This document shows, in pieces, positions 1 through 13,130 of a stretch of DNA of 64,000 bases. The DNA is from Auanema rhodensis. Taxonomy: Eukaryota; Nematoda; Chromadorea; Rhabditida; Rhabditidae. Numbering within the stretch: position 1 is the first letter of the stretch; the number at the start of each line of letters is the position of its first letter. The notes beneath the pieces were generated by a model, which saw nothing but the letters and a program-made list of their open reading frames with translations, was not told where the DNA came from and did not search any database. The stretch covers positions 8,122,001 to 8,186,000 of the forward strand of contig OZ059897.1 in NCBI GenBank assembly GCA_964057225.1, in the 5' to 3' direction. Made by a program: the position numbers and the translations under genes.

Positions 1-1045
1 TTCTTGAAATCTCTATTATTCATATTTCTATATAGTTTATACAAACACTCTCTTTGATCTTACTCTCTTCTCACCTTCACGTCTACATTCATAACGTGCT
101 GTTCGATCTAATGTCTTCCCGGTTGCCGTGTGTTCGTTGTCCGTCAATTCCAGATTCCTGGAATCTTTTCTAGTGCTGGATTTTCGATTTTTCCGAACAA
201 AGATATGATTCATCAAATAGATGAACACAAGTCAGTTTTTGAAAATTTTTATTTTGAAACTCCTGTCCTGAAGGCAAGAATCGGAAACAAGAAAATGTTA
301 AATGATTGGGATGAAGACAGATTAGCCATCAAAACGAGACGATGAACTGATGAAAAAAAACTTTTTTTTCCGAGAATTATTCACGACTCTACTCATCGTA
401 TCTTGCTAAATTCACAAAGATAATTTTTAAAAAAAGGATTATTCTTGTGGGTGAGTTCAGAATATTTGGAGAAATCTCTATCTTTCATCAGATCATAATG
501 ATGTTCACTTGTCTTCTCTCTGCTTTTTTCATCAAACTTATGAAATCCATTCCTATCGTCATGCTGAAGAAAGCGTAGAAAAGTGAAATATGCTGATTAT
601 TATCTATAAATCTTCGAAAATCATTCAATTTTCTCATAAAAGCCATTATCAACAAGGATGATGTTGAATGAAGATGACATTGTTTATGGTTCGTGAAAGA
701 AGAGAAAAATGCCGACTGTTTGATAGAATGCGTGAGGTTTGATGAAAGCATGAGTGATCAGCGAGTCAGAAGAGGAACGTCTAAACGCCAGCTGACAAGA
801 GGTTTAAGGAAAAAATGCGAATTCCATGGTGGTATAGTCAAGAGAGAATCATATGTATGTAGGACGTCAAATGGTATTCCCGAAGAGAACGACCGTGAGG
901 AATATGAAGAAACGTAGCTAAATAGCTAGCAAAATACAGAGAGAAGAAGAGAAATAAGAAGAGGCAGATAGCAAACGAGGTAAATGATGAAGTGAGAAAT
1001 AGAATGAGAAGAAATTGAAAAGAAAGATATGTATATGGAGACAAT

Positions 1046-1079
<34 letters not shown>
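1046..1079. repeat. (GA)n microsatellite
   Basis: Alternating GA dinucleotides with one AA interruption, one of about ten GA/CT microsatellites scattered through non-coding parts of the window. Confidence 0.9.
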
Positions 1080-2034
1080 TCGGAAGAGGCCGAGATCAGC
1101 CGGGACCGAACCTTCTCTTTCCCCCCTGTCTTCATCTCAGCATTTAATAACCATTTCTCACCACCCATATTGACTATTAATTTATTTCATTCAAGAGATC
1201 TATACAGTTTTCTTATTTTAATTTTCCAGATTTTTTACCTGTTAATCGCTTATATACATCTAATCCATCTATTTCTCCATTTCAAACTGTAGTTACATGT
1301 ATACAGTTTACTAGAAATCATACATTCATAGATACATAATGTGTTTATAGATATACATGTATGCATGTATGTATGTATGTTCATTCTATTTTCAAACTTT
1401 CTCTTTCAATTTTAATAGAACAAATATTTATAAGCTTATGCTGTAACTATGCAGCTTCAGCATTTTCATTTTTAACTATTCATAATTCTATTTTACTGAA
1501 ATATTTCTTCTTTTTTTCGTAAAAAATAAAATAAAAATGAATATACATACATGGAATTCAAGTGGAAAATTGAAATGTTGTTGAGTTATTATGTTGTTAG
1601 ACGTTCATTCTTAACCATTTTACTCAATTGTGGTCAGTCTCGTATATCTACTTATTGACAATGACCAAACGATTTTCATTTTCCTCAGGTTGAATCCTCT
1701 TTCGGTACTTCCTGTAACCATCATCTCATTTCTATCGTCGTTTGACGGGACTAATCCAGTTTGGCATTAAGAAGACCAGAACTAACGTTCGCTTTTAACA
1801 ATGGCCAAATGAACACTGAATGAACGACGACTAATTTTCGAAATTCATAATCATATTTGAAAATGTATCTCTCATCTTCAAGTATAAACATGTTGTATAA
1901 CATGCCTGAAAATGAGATTATTACGATATCAAACATATATAATTATATCTTTTTTTATATAATTTCTTATATTTTATACAACCGCATTTCAATTATTTAA
2001 TATATAAAATAATTATTTTATTTATTCTAATTAA

Positions 2035-2066
2035 TGACGTGACGTGACGTGATGTGTAGTGACGTC
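2035..2066. promoter_or_regulatory. Tandem TGACG (CRE half-site) cluster
   Basis: Three back-to-back TGACG units at 5-bp spacing are followed by a degenerate unit and a final TGACGTC. TGACG is the half-site bound by CREB/ATF-type bZIP factors. The run lies in AT-rich sequence about 2.9 kb upstream of qua-1. That it regulates anything is inference; it could be a short tandem-repeat expansion. Confidence 0.3.
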
Positions 2067-4908
2067 TTATTGCATTATAATTCTAAGATTTTGAAGACAA
2101 ACCTCATACACAACACAAAGTCATGATGATGTTAATGCATATTACATAGATATGAATCCAAATATTTATGTCAAATCGAAGTAATTATTTGGATGTGCAA
2201 CAGTCTATAATCTGCTCGTATATTCATCTCTATTATTACTGACGGAAAAGATTTAATACTGTCCTCGAGGGCATTTTTCTCTTCATCTTCAACCTTTTCA
2301 ACATCTACTCCTCATGTCATTGCTTTGTTCTCTTCTTTTTTCTCCACAAATACATGTTTATTTTTTATTTCATATTATAGTGTAGCATTCAATTTGCAAC
2401 TTTTTGAACTTACAAACTAAAGTTTTTCGAATAAAATTCAGAAAAAACTTATTGAAGGTGTTAGGTTAAAATAGTTCTGTCAAAACTATTCAATAGCATA
2501 AGCTCTTTCATGGCCATTAAAGACATGATTTACTAGCCGCTTTTTCAAGTAACTTGTGTGTTCTGTTTTGAGAAAACAATCAAGATAGACAGCATCGAGA
2601 GAAAGTTCATGAAAACTTAAAAGAGAGTATCAGAAGAGATGAGATACAGACCATTTAAGTGAATGATCGGTAAACTTAACTGGGTGCGGTTAGATCTTCT
2701 ATATCCGGTCCATTATCATCTACTTTGACGTTGATTTTTCTCTGTTCTTCCAAGATAGCTTAGCTTAATATTTTTCTTGGACAAGAATTTGTTACTGAGT
2801 TTAGCTTGATAGGCCCATCTCTAGATCTCATCATGTTCTTAATCATTTCATGAGGTTAAAGGAACACATACAAGCTAGAAGAATCCCCCTCTCTCTCTCT
2901 TTCTCTCTTTCTCTCACTCTCTCTCTTTGCCTCAACTCTCTCTTTCTTTCTCTACTGTTCATCATCGTTGTCACTGTCAGTGTCGACCAATGTCGCCGTC
3001 ATTTCATCTTCAACCTACACACTGCATTTTCATTCTTTATTTCTTGTCAACCACAGCATAACGTCTTTTTTGTGACCATCGCTGACCCGTTTAAGACCGC
3101 ACCCAACCAAGCATCAGAAGTAGACGATAGACATCCATGTAGCTAAACAGAAGAATCGCACAGTCAGACATGGAGAGACAGGAAGAACGAACAGATGGAC
3201 TGAGAGGATGATTGGAAAGGGGGGATTCTGACAAACTCTCCACCCTTCCTTCCAGACCTCTCACGCCCTTTTTACGCTTTTCTCGTTCACATAGCCTGTT
3301 GCTAGAAGAGCAGCTTTCTTATCTGCTGGTAGCCGATACCAGCCACCAACTAACCAACCCCTAACCGACCCCCCCCCCCAAACTCATCTTCTCCACTCTC
3401 TTAGTACCAACCGCCAAATCTTGTCTCAAGACATCAGAAAGACAACTTTGACAACATCTCTCGAACAGTTCATCCTAACATCATATTCAACATCAACTAA
3501 AAGATGTTACTCTCCAGTAACACTAAGCATTATCATTCTTTGTTCAAGCAACGACATCATCTCCATTATTTTACTGAATATCTTCTTCTTTCTGAAGTAA
3601 AGTGAAGTAACACACACACACACACTCACACACATCATCATCAACATATTCTCTTTCCTTCTTAAAGAACTTAGAGCTCTACTCTCTTTTTCCTCAATCT
3701 TCTACCTCACATTGCTGTTTATAGTATATCCGAGTATTATCAACGGATTTGCACATAAAAGAAATAAAGTGAATTCGAATTAATATCTGTTAAATTGCCG
3801 TTCAATTACCTTCTAATCTTCTTTTTATGATTTTTTTTCTTTTCCGTATTCATTCAAGATCTTTTTATTGCATTCGCAATTTTTTTATTTCATTTTTTGT
3901 CGTTAGTTCGAGCACATTTTGATGACGGTAATCAGGTGAAAATGGAATATGAACACAAATTCTTTCACCCTTTTTCTTATTTTCTTTTCACCTTCTCATC
4001 ATCATTCTAAAACTTTAAAAAAACTAATTTTTTATATTTTTTTCTGCCATTTATCTCAGATAAAGTGAAAAGAGATTGTAAATCTTGATTTCAAATTACG
4101 TGAGGCGGATCGGAAGAGGTGCTGGAATGAAAATTTATTTTTCAAAATGAAATTTTCAGGAAAAATAGGATTGATGACTGATTCAGTTCTATCAAATATC
4201 TAATTTCTAATCATCTATCCTCTGATGTTTTAAAGGGCTTAAACATGACTTGTCCCCATTATTTTCCTTTTTTCCCCAATTTTTGACTTCTTCATTCTTC
4301 ATTGTCTTTTGCGATTTCAATTAAACATTCATTCATTCGACAGATATTTCAAATGATTTTTCAACTAATTTTCAGATAATAATGAAACTTTGCGACATTT
4401 CTGTCATGTTAATCATAGGTTTTTTCTGATTTTCATCGTCTTCAACATGACAATTCTCACTTGAAAAATGGTTTCAAAATGCAAAAGAAGAACAAATTGT
4501 CCGCCGTTCTTTCCAACTCTTTTTACCTCTCTTCTAACACTTCTACGAAATGTGACAAAGATTAGAATTAAAAAAAGAAAGAAAGAAATGAATGAAAATC
4601 TTGTTTCTTTTCTATAAGTTTGCAATACTTTTAGTCTTCTTTATCCAGCTTTTCTTTACAATTTCAAACATATTTCATAGACATGTGTATCTATGGATGT
4701 CTATAGGAGAGGGGGGGGGGAAACTAGTCCGATGACTGTCGTCCTCAACGACCTCTCTGTTCCGTTTGAACTTTGAGCTGATTCGTTCATGTTTTATCCA
4801 TTTCAGTTCTAATTTGATTATCATCTCAGTATTTCGTTTGATTTTGGCTAATTTTCTTGTTAATTCACCTTGTCCGAAAGCCCAATCAACTATAATTTGT
4901 ATATTTAG

Positions 4909-5830
4909 ATGTGGCTATTATTGCTACTTCTCCCTGCCGTCGCGGCACTAAATTACAAGTGTCAGAATGATCAAGTAAATATTTTTCTTTCATATCAGTT
5001 TTTTTATATTTTTGAATATTTTTAAAACTTTAAAACTTTATGCTTTTAGGTTCTTGTAGTTCAAAGTTTTGGAAATGATACTATCCGTATGCATTGTCAA
5101 CATTTAGATTTATGTGGATATCAAAAGCTTGTAAGTTTATTATTCACGGAACTTAACTTTGAAAAATTATTTGTTTTCTCTTTAAGAGGTGTGATTATGA
5201 TACTATTCAACCATCATGTGGTGGATTAATGAACTTTGTTGCTCATGTCAACCAAGTTTCAGCTACTAGCCCGTAAGTTTTAGAATAAGTTTCTCACTCT
5301 TTATCATATTGAGAGGGGGTGGGTGAGTGGGTCAGGATAATACTATGAAAAGAAGAAGAAAAAGACAAACAAATGAGATACAGAGACCGAAATAGATACC
5401 TAGATATGGCTTCTAATTTTTTTCTCACCTTTCCATCACATTTATTTTGGATAACAACATTAGTTTTCTCATCTTTTTCTTAGATTGTAAGCAAGTAGGA
5501 GAATAGGTCATGAAACAAATTTTGAAATGACGAACGTAGTTTGAAGCGATGAAGCGTAAGAACTATCATTCATTTTTATGAAGAACTTTCTATTCTTTTC
5601 ATCGTCCATCATCATCATATTAATCGTCAAATTTTTGAATTCTGACTCATGTACAAAGTGTATGAATCATGGATGTACTTAGGAAAAGAAAATATTATTT
5701 CAAATAAAATTCAGACAAATCTTGGATTAACTATTCTTGTACAGAAGATGTATAACGTACGGTTTTTTTCCTGAATTAACTTAGTATCAGAAAAATAAAA
5801 ATTAAGAAAAGAAAATAGAATTCAAAAGAT

Positions 5831-5878
<48 letters not shown>

Positions 5879-7009
5879 TTGGAGAGTTTTTCAAGAGTGT
5901 GTTAGATGTGTGTCAAATGGCTGTTTGAAAATGTAATTGAAATAAAGAACAAGAAAAGAAGTTGAAAAGATACGAGATAAAGAAGGACAATTGAAGGAAC
6001 GGTTATATGAAGATGAGAAAGATTTAAAGAAAAAATAAGGAATTTTCATTTCTTTTTGGCCATTGTCTTCATGGATAATGTGAAAATGAACGGAAACGTA
6101 TGACAGCCGACGACGACGACGACGACACAAAAGTGAAAACGAACCACAAACGGTTGAGGCACAGCGGGAAATATTCTATTATTCATCTTTATGAATGAAA
6201 ATAGAGGAATATAGTATGATTTCAAAGATTACTAGGCTATTCCTTGAGTCGTATCAAAGATTACTAGGCTATTCCATTGAATTTCAATTACATTTGTATA
6301 TTTGAATGACAACTTTGAACTCTTAAACCTGTATGTTACAGTGTTGAGCACACATGCTGCAACTTGTTCAATCCACGACCACCTCATATGGTTCCAACTC
6401 ATATTGGAAATGATTGCTTCATCTACGAATTACCTGATGGATCTTCTGTTGCTAAGCCAAAGGAAGAAAGTCCAGAAGATGATTCTCCACTTGCCGTCTT
6501 GAAGGTAATGAGTTCAAAACGAATTTCAGAACAGAAATAAACATTTTCATTTCAGAGCACAGCTGATATTCCAGAACAGATTGATGGTGTATCTGGCTAT
6601 CGTCTTCGTTTATTCCTTTTGAAGAATAAAGCTCCACCAACTCTTTTGGTTAAAGGAATTGAAAGAAGACTGTAAGTTAATTCAATTTCATCTCACATTT
6701 TTTGTTTTATTCTGAGAGAAATAAGAGGTTTTCTTGAAAATCATAGATTCTTTCATGATTATTACAATTTTCTTCTCTTAAAACATTTCTTTCGGGATGA
6801 TTAATAGCATATTATCAAACTAATTGAAGACCTTAATTGGGAAAAAAACAACAATTCTTCTATCCCGATATAACAATGTTTGATTTATGTTCCTTGAAGT
6901 ATATATCCTTTTCATACATTAATCAGGAAGAAAATATTAGTCGAGATGTATTTCCTAATCCGAGTAGAATTCCATATTGATAACAAACCTCTCTCTCACT
7001 CTCGCTTTT

Positions 7010-7054
<45 letters not shown>

Positions 7055-10000
7055 TTGTGGAAACGAAAAAAGAGAGAGAGAAATGTCTTTTAACTGATAA
7101 ACCATGTTTGTTTCCTATCAACGAAACAACAAAGTTATTCTATTTATTGTGATTTCTGATCATTATCAACGATAATTGGTTTACAGTGATGGATATCGTG
7201 TTACTATCTGTCGACCACGCTGTAACGCTCACACCGTCGTCGAACAAGCTGGAGATAATGCTGGAGAATGGAAAGCTATCAGCTGGAGTAGTTGGACTTC
7301 TTCAAGGTAAATTGATTGAATTGAGGAAAAAATGTTCGAACTATTCGGAGAGAAGACTTTTAATTTCAAACTATACAACCGCTCGTTTGGCGCAAAAAAG
7401 CTAAAATAATTTTTTTTCCCGAAATAAGATTAAATCGGATTTCTGGAATGTCAAAGCTAATTAAATTTCATATCTACATCTTTAATACAATAAATAATAA
7501 TAATTACAGCTGGTCCACCTGGGCTAAATCTGTTTTCAATAACAATGGACAGACAAGAACTCGGGAATCTATCGAAGGCGGAAGTACTGTACAACCAATC
7601 GCTAATCGTCAACCATCATCTGGTGGAGTGTCTGTGAATGTCGATAACAGTGGAAATAACAATAACCAATTTGGTGGATCAGATGCTGGAGAAGCTGTTC
7701 GTGGTGGAGGATTCAATAGAGCTACCGTCAACGGAGGTGAACCTTTACCTGGAAACATCAACATTACCATCCATACCGATGGAAAGGATGGACCAGCTCC
7801 ATCAGCTACGGTTTGTATCAGAGAGCATGTGATGGAAAAGTGAAATTAAAATTTACTTCAGGCTACTGCTCATTCTGAAACCCATATTCATAACAATGGT
7901 AATGGAAAAGGAGATGATAATGGTGATAAGGATGGAAACGAAAAGCAGAGAAGAGAAGACGGTGATGGTAAGAGCATTTCATCAGTTAGTTGAATACTTT
8001 ATAACTATTCAGAAGACAATGGAGCATCTGGAAAGGGACGCGGCAAGAACAAAAATGGCGCCGGTGCTGATGATGATAATGATGAAGGCGATGATGCTGG
8101 AAACCAAGCTGGATCTGGCAAAGGAAAGAAGAAGAATGGAAAGAACAAGGGTAACAAGGTAAGGATAATTTACAATTGAATATTCAGATGTTTTGATGTT
8201 TTCCAGAAAAACAAGAAAACCGATAACGGTGACGGTGATGAAGACGATAACAATGGAGGAGATGATGACGATAATGAGGTTGAAGCCGTTAAAGTTCAAT
8301 CCCGGAACAAACCTAAGAAGGGAAAGAAGAATCCAGGAAATGTTGAAGAGAATGAAAACAACAAATCTGGCGAAGGAAAGGGAGACGCTGATTCTGAAGG
8401 AGAAGGTTCAGCTACCGGAAATGGAAAGAAAAATGGAGGAAAGAACGGCAATGGAATTGACGGCGATGATGAAGCTGAAGAAGACGGTTCCGATGTCAAT
8501 GGAGATGATAGCAATAACAAGAATAACGGAAAAGGAAAAAAGGAAAAAGGTGCAGGTGCAAACGGCAAAGGCAAAGGCAAACACGCTAAGCCTGCTTCCG
8601 GAAATGCTGGAGCCGGAAAGGGAAAAGGAAAAGGCAAAGACAACGGTGATGACAATGGAGCTGATGATGGACAAGACGAAGAAGATGGTAAAGACGGACA
8701 GGACGGACAGGACGGTAATGACGGCGGTGACGATTCTGATAACGGCGGTGACGCTGATAACGGCTCTGATGACGGTGATGATAATGCCGGAGGCAAAAAT
8801 GCTGGTGCTGGAAAGGGTAAAAACGGCAAAGGTAGGCCTGAGACTTAAGTTGCAACACCACGTTTTTTTTTCAGGAACTGGCAAAAATGCTGGAAAGGAT
8901 GGCAAGAATGGAAAGGGAGGAAAGGGAGGTGAATCTGATGGCAAAGCTAACGGAGGAAAAGATGATAATAATAAGCCGGAGAAACACAGCGGGAAAAGTA
9001 AGTTTAACAGTACCAAGTTGGATTTGAGTACTTCTGACTTTAGAGCATGGTAAGAATGGTAAAAACGGTGCTGATGGACCCGATGCTGATGCTGATTCCG
9101 ATAACCAATCTGTTGGGAAAGATCACAACAAGTAGAAAGTTTTCTCATAACATTCATTAAAATATATTTCAGAGGAAAGAATGGAAAGAACGGCAAAAAC
9201 GGAGGTGATGGACCTGATGCTGATGCTGATTCCGATAACCAATCTGTTGGCAAAGATCATAACAAGTAGAAAGCTTTCTCATGACTTTCATGAAAATATA
9301 TTTCAGAGGAAAGAATGGAAAGAACGGCAAAAACGGTGATAAGGGCAAGCATGGAAATGCTGATGAAGATGGTAAAGACGGCAAGGGAGGAAAGGCTGGA
9401 AAGAACCACAATGGTCCCGAATCAGAAGCTGGCAAAGATGGAAAGACTGGAAAAGCTGGAACGGGAGATAATGCTGGAAAAGCTGGACATGCTGGAAAGG
9501 CTGGACATGCTGGAGATGCTGGAGAAGCCGGAAATGGAGATAATGCCAAAAAAGATTCTCACGCTGGAAAGGGACCTGGTGCCGAAAAGACTAATCAAGC
9601 TGGAAAGGAAGATCAGAAGGCAACTACAACGTAAGTTATTTTTATATAAGCATATCATTGAATTTACCTATTTAAGAAACAACATGATTCAAAGCCGTGC
9701 CCCAACTGATGATAAAGACGATGAAGAATCCACAACTCCTCGTGTTGTTGCCGACGGCAATGGTTCTGGAGAAGCTCAAGCTAAATTCGGAGATACTGGC
9801 CCAAGAGAGGAGACCGAGCCAGATTCAACCACCAACAACGAAAAGCCAGCCGCATCAAAATCTGGTTCAAAGGGATCTGGAGCTCCAAAGGCTCATGCTA
9901 CAAAGACTGCCAAAACTTCGGGAGCTGAAAAGAAGCCAGCCCACAGAACTAAATTCAACAGAGCCCAAGCGTGAGTTTATTAAAGCTTTATGAGGAAATT

Positions 10001-10972
10001 ATTTTGTTTCGTTTAGTGCTGAAGAATCTCAGTCTGATTCTCAACCAGTTCGTGCCCATGCTGCCCCAGTTGCGAAGAGTAAGTTTTATTTTTGAAATGG
10101 GCGAAGCTTATCTCAATGTTTTTTTAGCCGATGCTCCCGGTAAGATGAACTGCTTCTCCGCTGATACCGTTGTCAAGACTCCATCTGGAGAAAAGCGAAT
10201 GGATGAACTTCAAGTTGGAGATTACGTAAGCAGCATAGTTTTCTATGGAATATTTTTAAATTTTTGTTTTAGGTTGTTGTACCCTCCTCAGGAAATGTTG
10301 TTAAATACGAACGTATCGAGTTGTTCTACCATAGACAACCAGAAACCAAGGCTCAATTCGTTGTTGTTTTCACCGAGAGTGGAAAACGATTAGCATTGAC
10401 CCCACTTCACTTGATTCCATTTGGAAATTGCCAGAAAATGCAAGAAACATTGTCTTCTGATTCTGAAGGAATTGAAAAGCTTGTTCATGGATCAAGATTC
10501 GCAAAGTCAGCCACAGTTGGTGAATGTGTTGTAGCTGTTAACGAAGACGGCTCAGTACTAGTTGATCGTATTGTCAAGGTAAGGGTTTATGCTCCTCTCA
10601 TTATCAGCTTGATTTCTTCAGTTTTCTCTAATTCCATAATCATAATTTTCTTCATTTTGTAGATTGGAAGACAATATTCAACTGGAATTTATTCTCCAAT
10701 GACTGTTGAAGGATCTTTAGTAGCTGATGGTGTTTTAGCATCATGCTTCTCTCAATTGGAAAGTCACTCCGTGCAGAAGGTATGTTTTCTAAGCTTCTGA
10801 GCAAAAATATTTTTATTTATCTGTTTTTTAGCTCGTTTTTGACTTCTTCTACCTTGTCAATGACTTATTCGGTCTTGGTTTTGGCAAGGCAGTTGAATAC
10901 CAGCCACTTCCATCGATGGTTCGATATGTCCATCATTTGAGTCACTACATTCTGCCATTTGCTAAATATTAA
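4909..10972 (+). CDS. qua-1: Quahog hedgehog-related protein (Qua domain, Gly/Lys/Asn/Asp-rich region, Hog autoprocessing domain)
   Basis: Twenty exons join in frame to 1151 aa: 4909-4974, 5050-5130, 5187-5272, 6342-6504, 6556-6671, 7187-7306, 7510-7810, 7862-7967, 8013-8158, 8207-8831, 8875-8997, 9044-9131, 9173-9265, 9307-9630, 9677-9970, 10017-10078, 10128-10225, 10273-10578, 10663-10779, 10832-10972. A signal peptide (MWLLLLLLPAVAA) leads into a Cys-containing N-terminal domain to about residue 212. A long low-complexity stretch of GKNG, GKGG and DDN repeats follows to about 925. The C-terminal Hog (Hint) domain has the catalytic Cys940 in MNCFSADT and a TPLH motif (Thr1007, His1010), so self-cleavage looks possible. 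C. elegans QUA-1 has the same order and, as I recall, nearly the same length (about 1170 aa); it is needed for moulting. The start ATG begins the signal peptide and follows a TTTAG acceptor-like site. Confidence 0.93.
5273..6341 (+). other. qua-1: Large intron 3 of qua-1
   Basis: This 1069-bp intron is far longer than the gene's other introns, most of which are around 40-60 bp. It holds a (GA)n tract at 5834-5874, a short (GAC)n run near 6112-6126 and a 22-bp direct repeat at 6222-6243 and 6254-6275. No coding exon that keeps frame is visible inside it. Confidence 0.7.
6222..6275. repeat. 22-bp perfect direct repeat in qua-1 intron 3
   Basis: The unit TCAAAGATTACTAGGCTATT followed by CC occurs at 6222-6243 and again at 6254-6275, separated by 10 bp. 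It is seen directly; its function is unknown. Confidence 0.9.
7012..7052. repeat. (GA)n microsatellite forming an inverted repeat with upstream CT tract
   Basis: The GA run is preceded by ACAAACCTCTCTCTC (from about 6982) and ends in GAGAGAGGTTTGTGG. The flanks ACAAACC and GGTTTGT are reverse complements, so the whole block in qua-1 intron 5 can fold back on itself. Confidence 0.85.
9044..9306 (+). repeat. qua-1: Tandem duplication of an exon plus its downstream intron in qua-1
   Basis: Exon 12 (9044-9131) plus intron (9132-9172) and exon 13 (9173-9265) plus intron (9266-9306) are near copies. Both exons encode the block DGPDADADSDNQSVGKDHNK, and both introns are 41 bp, start GTAGAAAG and end AATATATTTCAG. 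Exon 14 opens with the same AGGAAAGAATGGAAAGAACG as exon 13, marking the duplication edge. Confidence 0.9.
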
Positions 10973-13056
10973 CTTATTTAATATTTCTAATAACTAATTT
11001 CCCAAAGTATAGCTAAGATATGATATGAAATATCAAGGTTCACTAACTATATATATGCAAATAATTTAAAATCTGACAATAGTATAGTATTATCATCGGT
11101 TGGTGTGTTCACCCACACACCTACACCCAACCTTTTCCCTCTTTCAAAAGCCTTTCAAGCTGATGCAACTTCAGCTCAGATGAGCCACTCTAGTCAATCT
11201 CAGTCATTTCACTAATTTCTCTTGTTCAAACCTTTTGTTTTGTTCATTTCGCTTTTATTTTCAAAAATTTTTATTAGTTTTGTTTTTCATTTTAAAATCT
11301 TAATCATAGTATTGTGAGAAAAAAAGAAGAAGAAGACTAGAAAAATTATTTTTTCATCATTTTCCATGAAAAACGATCGTTGATATGAAATAGCTTGAGC
11401 CTTGATTTCATTTCTAACAGCTATAATTTATTTATTTTTCAGAATATTTTTTGAAATAACTATAGATATCTGTTTATAAATTAAAAAGAAAACAATGTCT
11501 GACTAGAGTGGAATATACCTTATATAGATATTATAGAATTCAATGATGATGATGATGATGATGATGATGTTACTCATTTGTTTTAAGAGCATGATAAGCT
11601 TGAAGAAAACTTGAAAACCTTCTTATTTCTTTTTCTTTCGTCTTTTACAAGTTATGATATCATTCTAAAACAGATGAGGAACATCTCTCTCTCTCTCGCT
11701 CTCTTTCTCTCTATTTCTCTCTCTATATACATATATCTATCTATTTCTCTCTCTCTCTCCCCTTTCCCTCCTATACACCTTTTCTTTTTCTCTTGAACAT
11801 CACCTACATCACATCACATCACCGACAAATACACAGACACATCTATACACTTACACATATACTCACATACTCACTCACACACACACACACACACACACAT
11901 GCATACATGTACCCTGTAATCTTTCTCCTGGTGCCGTCACGAGTCGTGCAATTTATGTGTTATCTTGTCAGCATTATAATACTTATTTATTTATTTATTT
12001 ATTTATTTTCTCACTTGTTGTTCGCTCATTTTTGCTGCAATCCGAAGATTTTATGTCATATTATGTTAAATTTTTTATAAATAACAAACATAACATTTCT
12101 TTTTAAAAATTATATAACAAAGATGTAGTTCAAATGAAATAAATGCTCAATTACTATATTTTCTTTGTTTGTTTTTTTCACATAAGTTACAATTATGAAA
12201 TAATAATTCAACGCATTTCATCGCTAAAATATGAAAAAAGAAGGAAGCAATGCGGTGATATCCACTTGAAGTAGCTGATACTAGCTTTCGAACAACTCAA
12301 AAAGTGAAGAAGCCAGCCATATGATACCATATGCTTACGAAATGCCCATGAAGTCCTGACTGTGTCACCTATTTTGCACACATTTCATGATGCTATATAG
12401 AAGATTTTTATCTTTTTTTTTAACAAAATGTCAATGTTTTCAATGAAATTAGAGGCGATAAGAATCGGTATTGGGACGATGATGCTTGATCTACAGACGA
12501 TGTGAACTAATCACGTCGAGATGATGCATTGTGAGAAGACATTTAAGCTTTTACGGCAATATCTAAAATAACAGAAAAGATCTATCATTTGATAATATTG
12601 GCAAAGCTGTTCCTTCTTGCACTTTCCTTTCATATCTGATTCTAATTGAACTACTGATTGACGTCAAAATCTGCTAAAAAAAGCCTTTTTATAAGTTTTC
12701 TCAGCACTAATCAACCTCTTAGTATCATTAATTAATTTTTCGAAGTTGAATTCATATGGTATGGAAACAAAAAAGAGAACAAGCCACCTTCTCTACACCA
12801 AATAAGGAAGTAAGAGGTTTCTCTAGGTTGCAAGTGAAACGTGATCGGAATCTCAAAAAACGTGAAGCTTCAACGTGTTAATAGACCGACAATTTTTTAC
12901 ATTTCAAAAGTTTGCCATCAGCTATTGACGACAGGCTCCTAACTGAACTGGGTCTATGTTGTCCAGTTATTGCTTGATAGCTTCCAAACGTTTTTGTAAG
13001 CTATAAGAGGAAGAAGAAAAAAGCAATTCTAGAAGCATCATCTCACATACAAAAAT

Positions 13057-13059
<3 letters not shown>

Positions 13060-13105
<46 letters not shown>

Positions 13106-13130
13106 GAGAAAAAGAGAGAGAGGGGGGAGG
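13060..13130. repeat. (GA)n microsatellite followed by short (CA)n
   Basis: An imperfect GA run with a short G-rich interruption near 13121-13130, followed by a CA run at about 13138-13152. Confidence 0.9.

Larger units (their letters stand above)
1..4908. other. Intergenic region upstream of qua-1
   Basis: No convincing coding region is visible. The short open frames here (for example near 130-345 and 693-917) have no splice-compatible neighbours and no recognisable motif. The segment holds a GA-rich microsatellite near 1046-1079, a run of TGACG repeats at 2035-2066, CT-rich tracts near 2888-2950, a C homopolymer near 3369 and a G homopolymer near 4711. It probably carries the qua-1 promoter and the flank of a gene to the left. 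Confidence 0.6.

Noticed and set aside
130-345. Open frame of 71 codons at the left edge as a possible terminal exon
   Set aside because: No ATG in a good context, no acceptor site of normal strength joined to another frame, no motif; indistinguishable from chance.
8296-9253. Long minus-strand Pro/Ser/Phe-rich frames opposite qua-1
   Set aside because: They are antisense shadows of the GGN/AAR codons of the Gly/Lys/Asp-rich exons.
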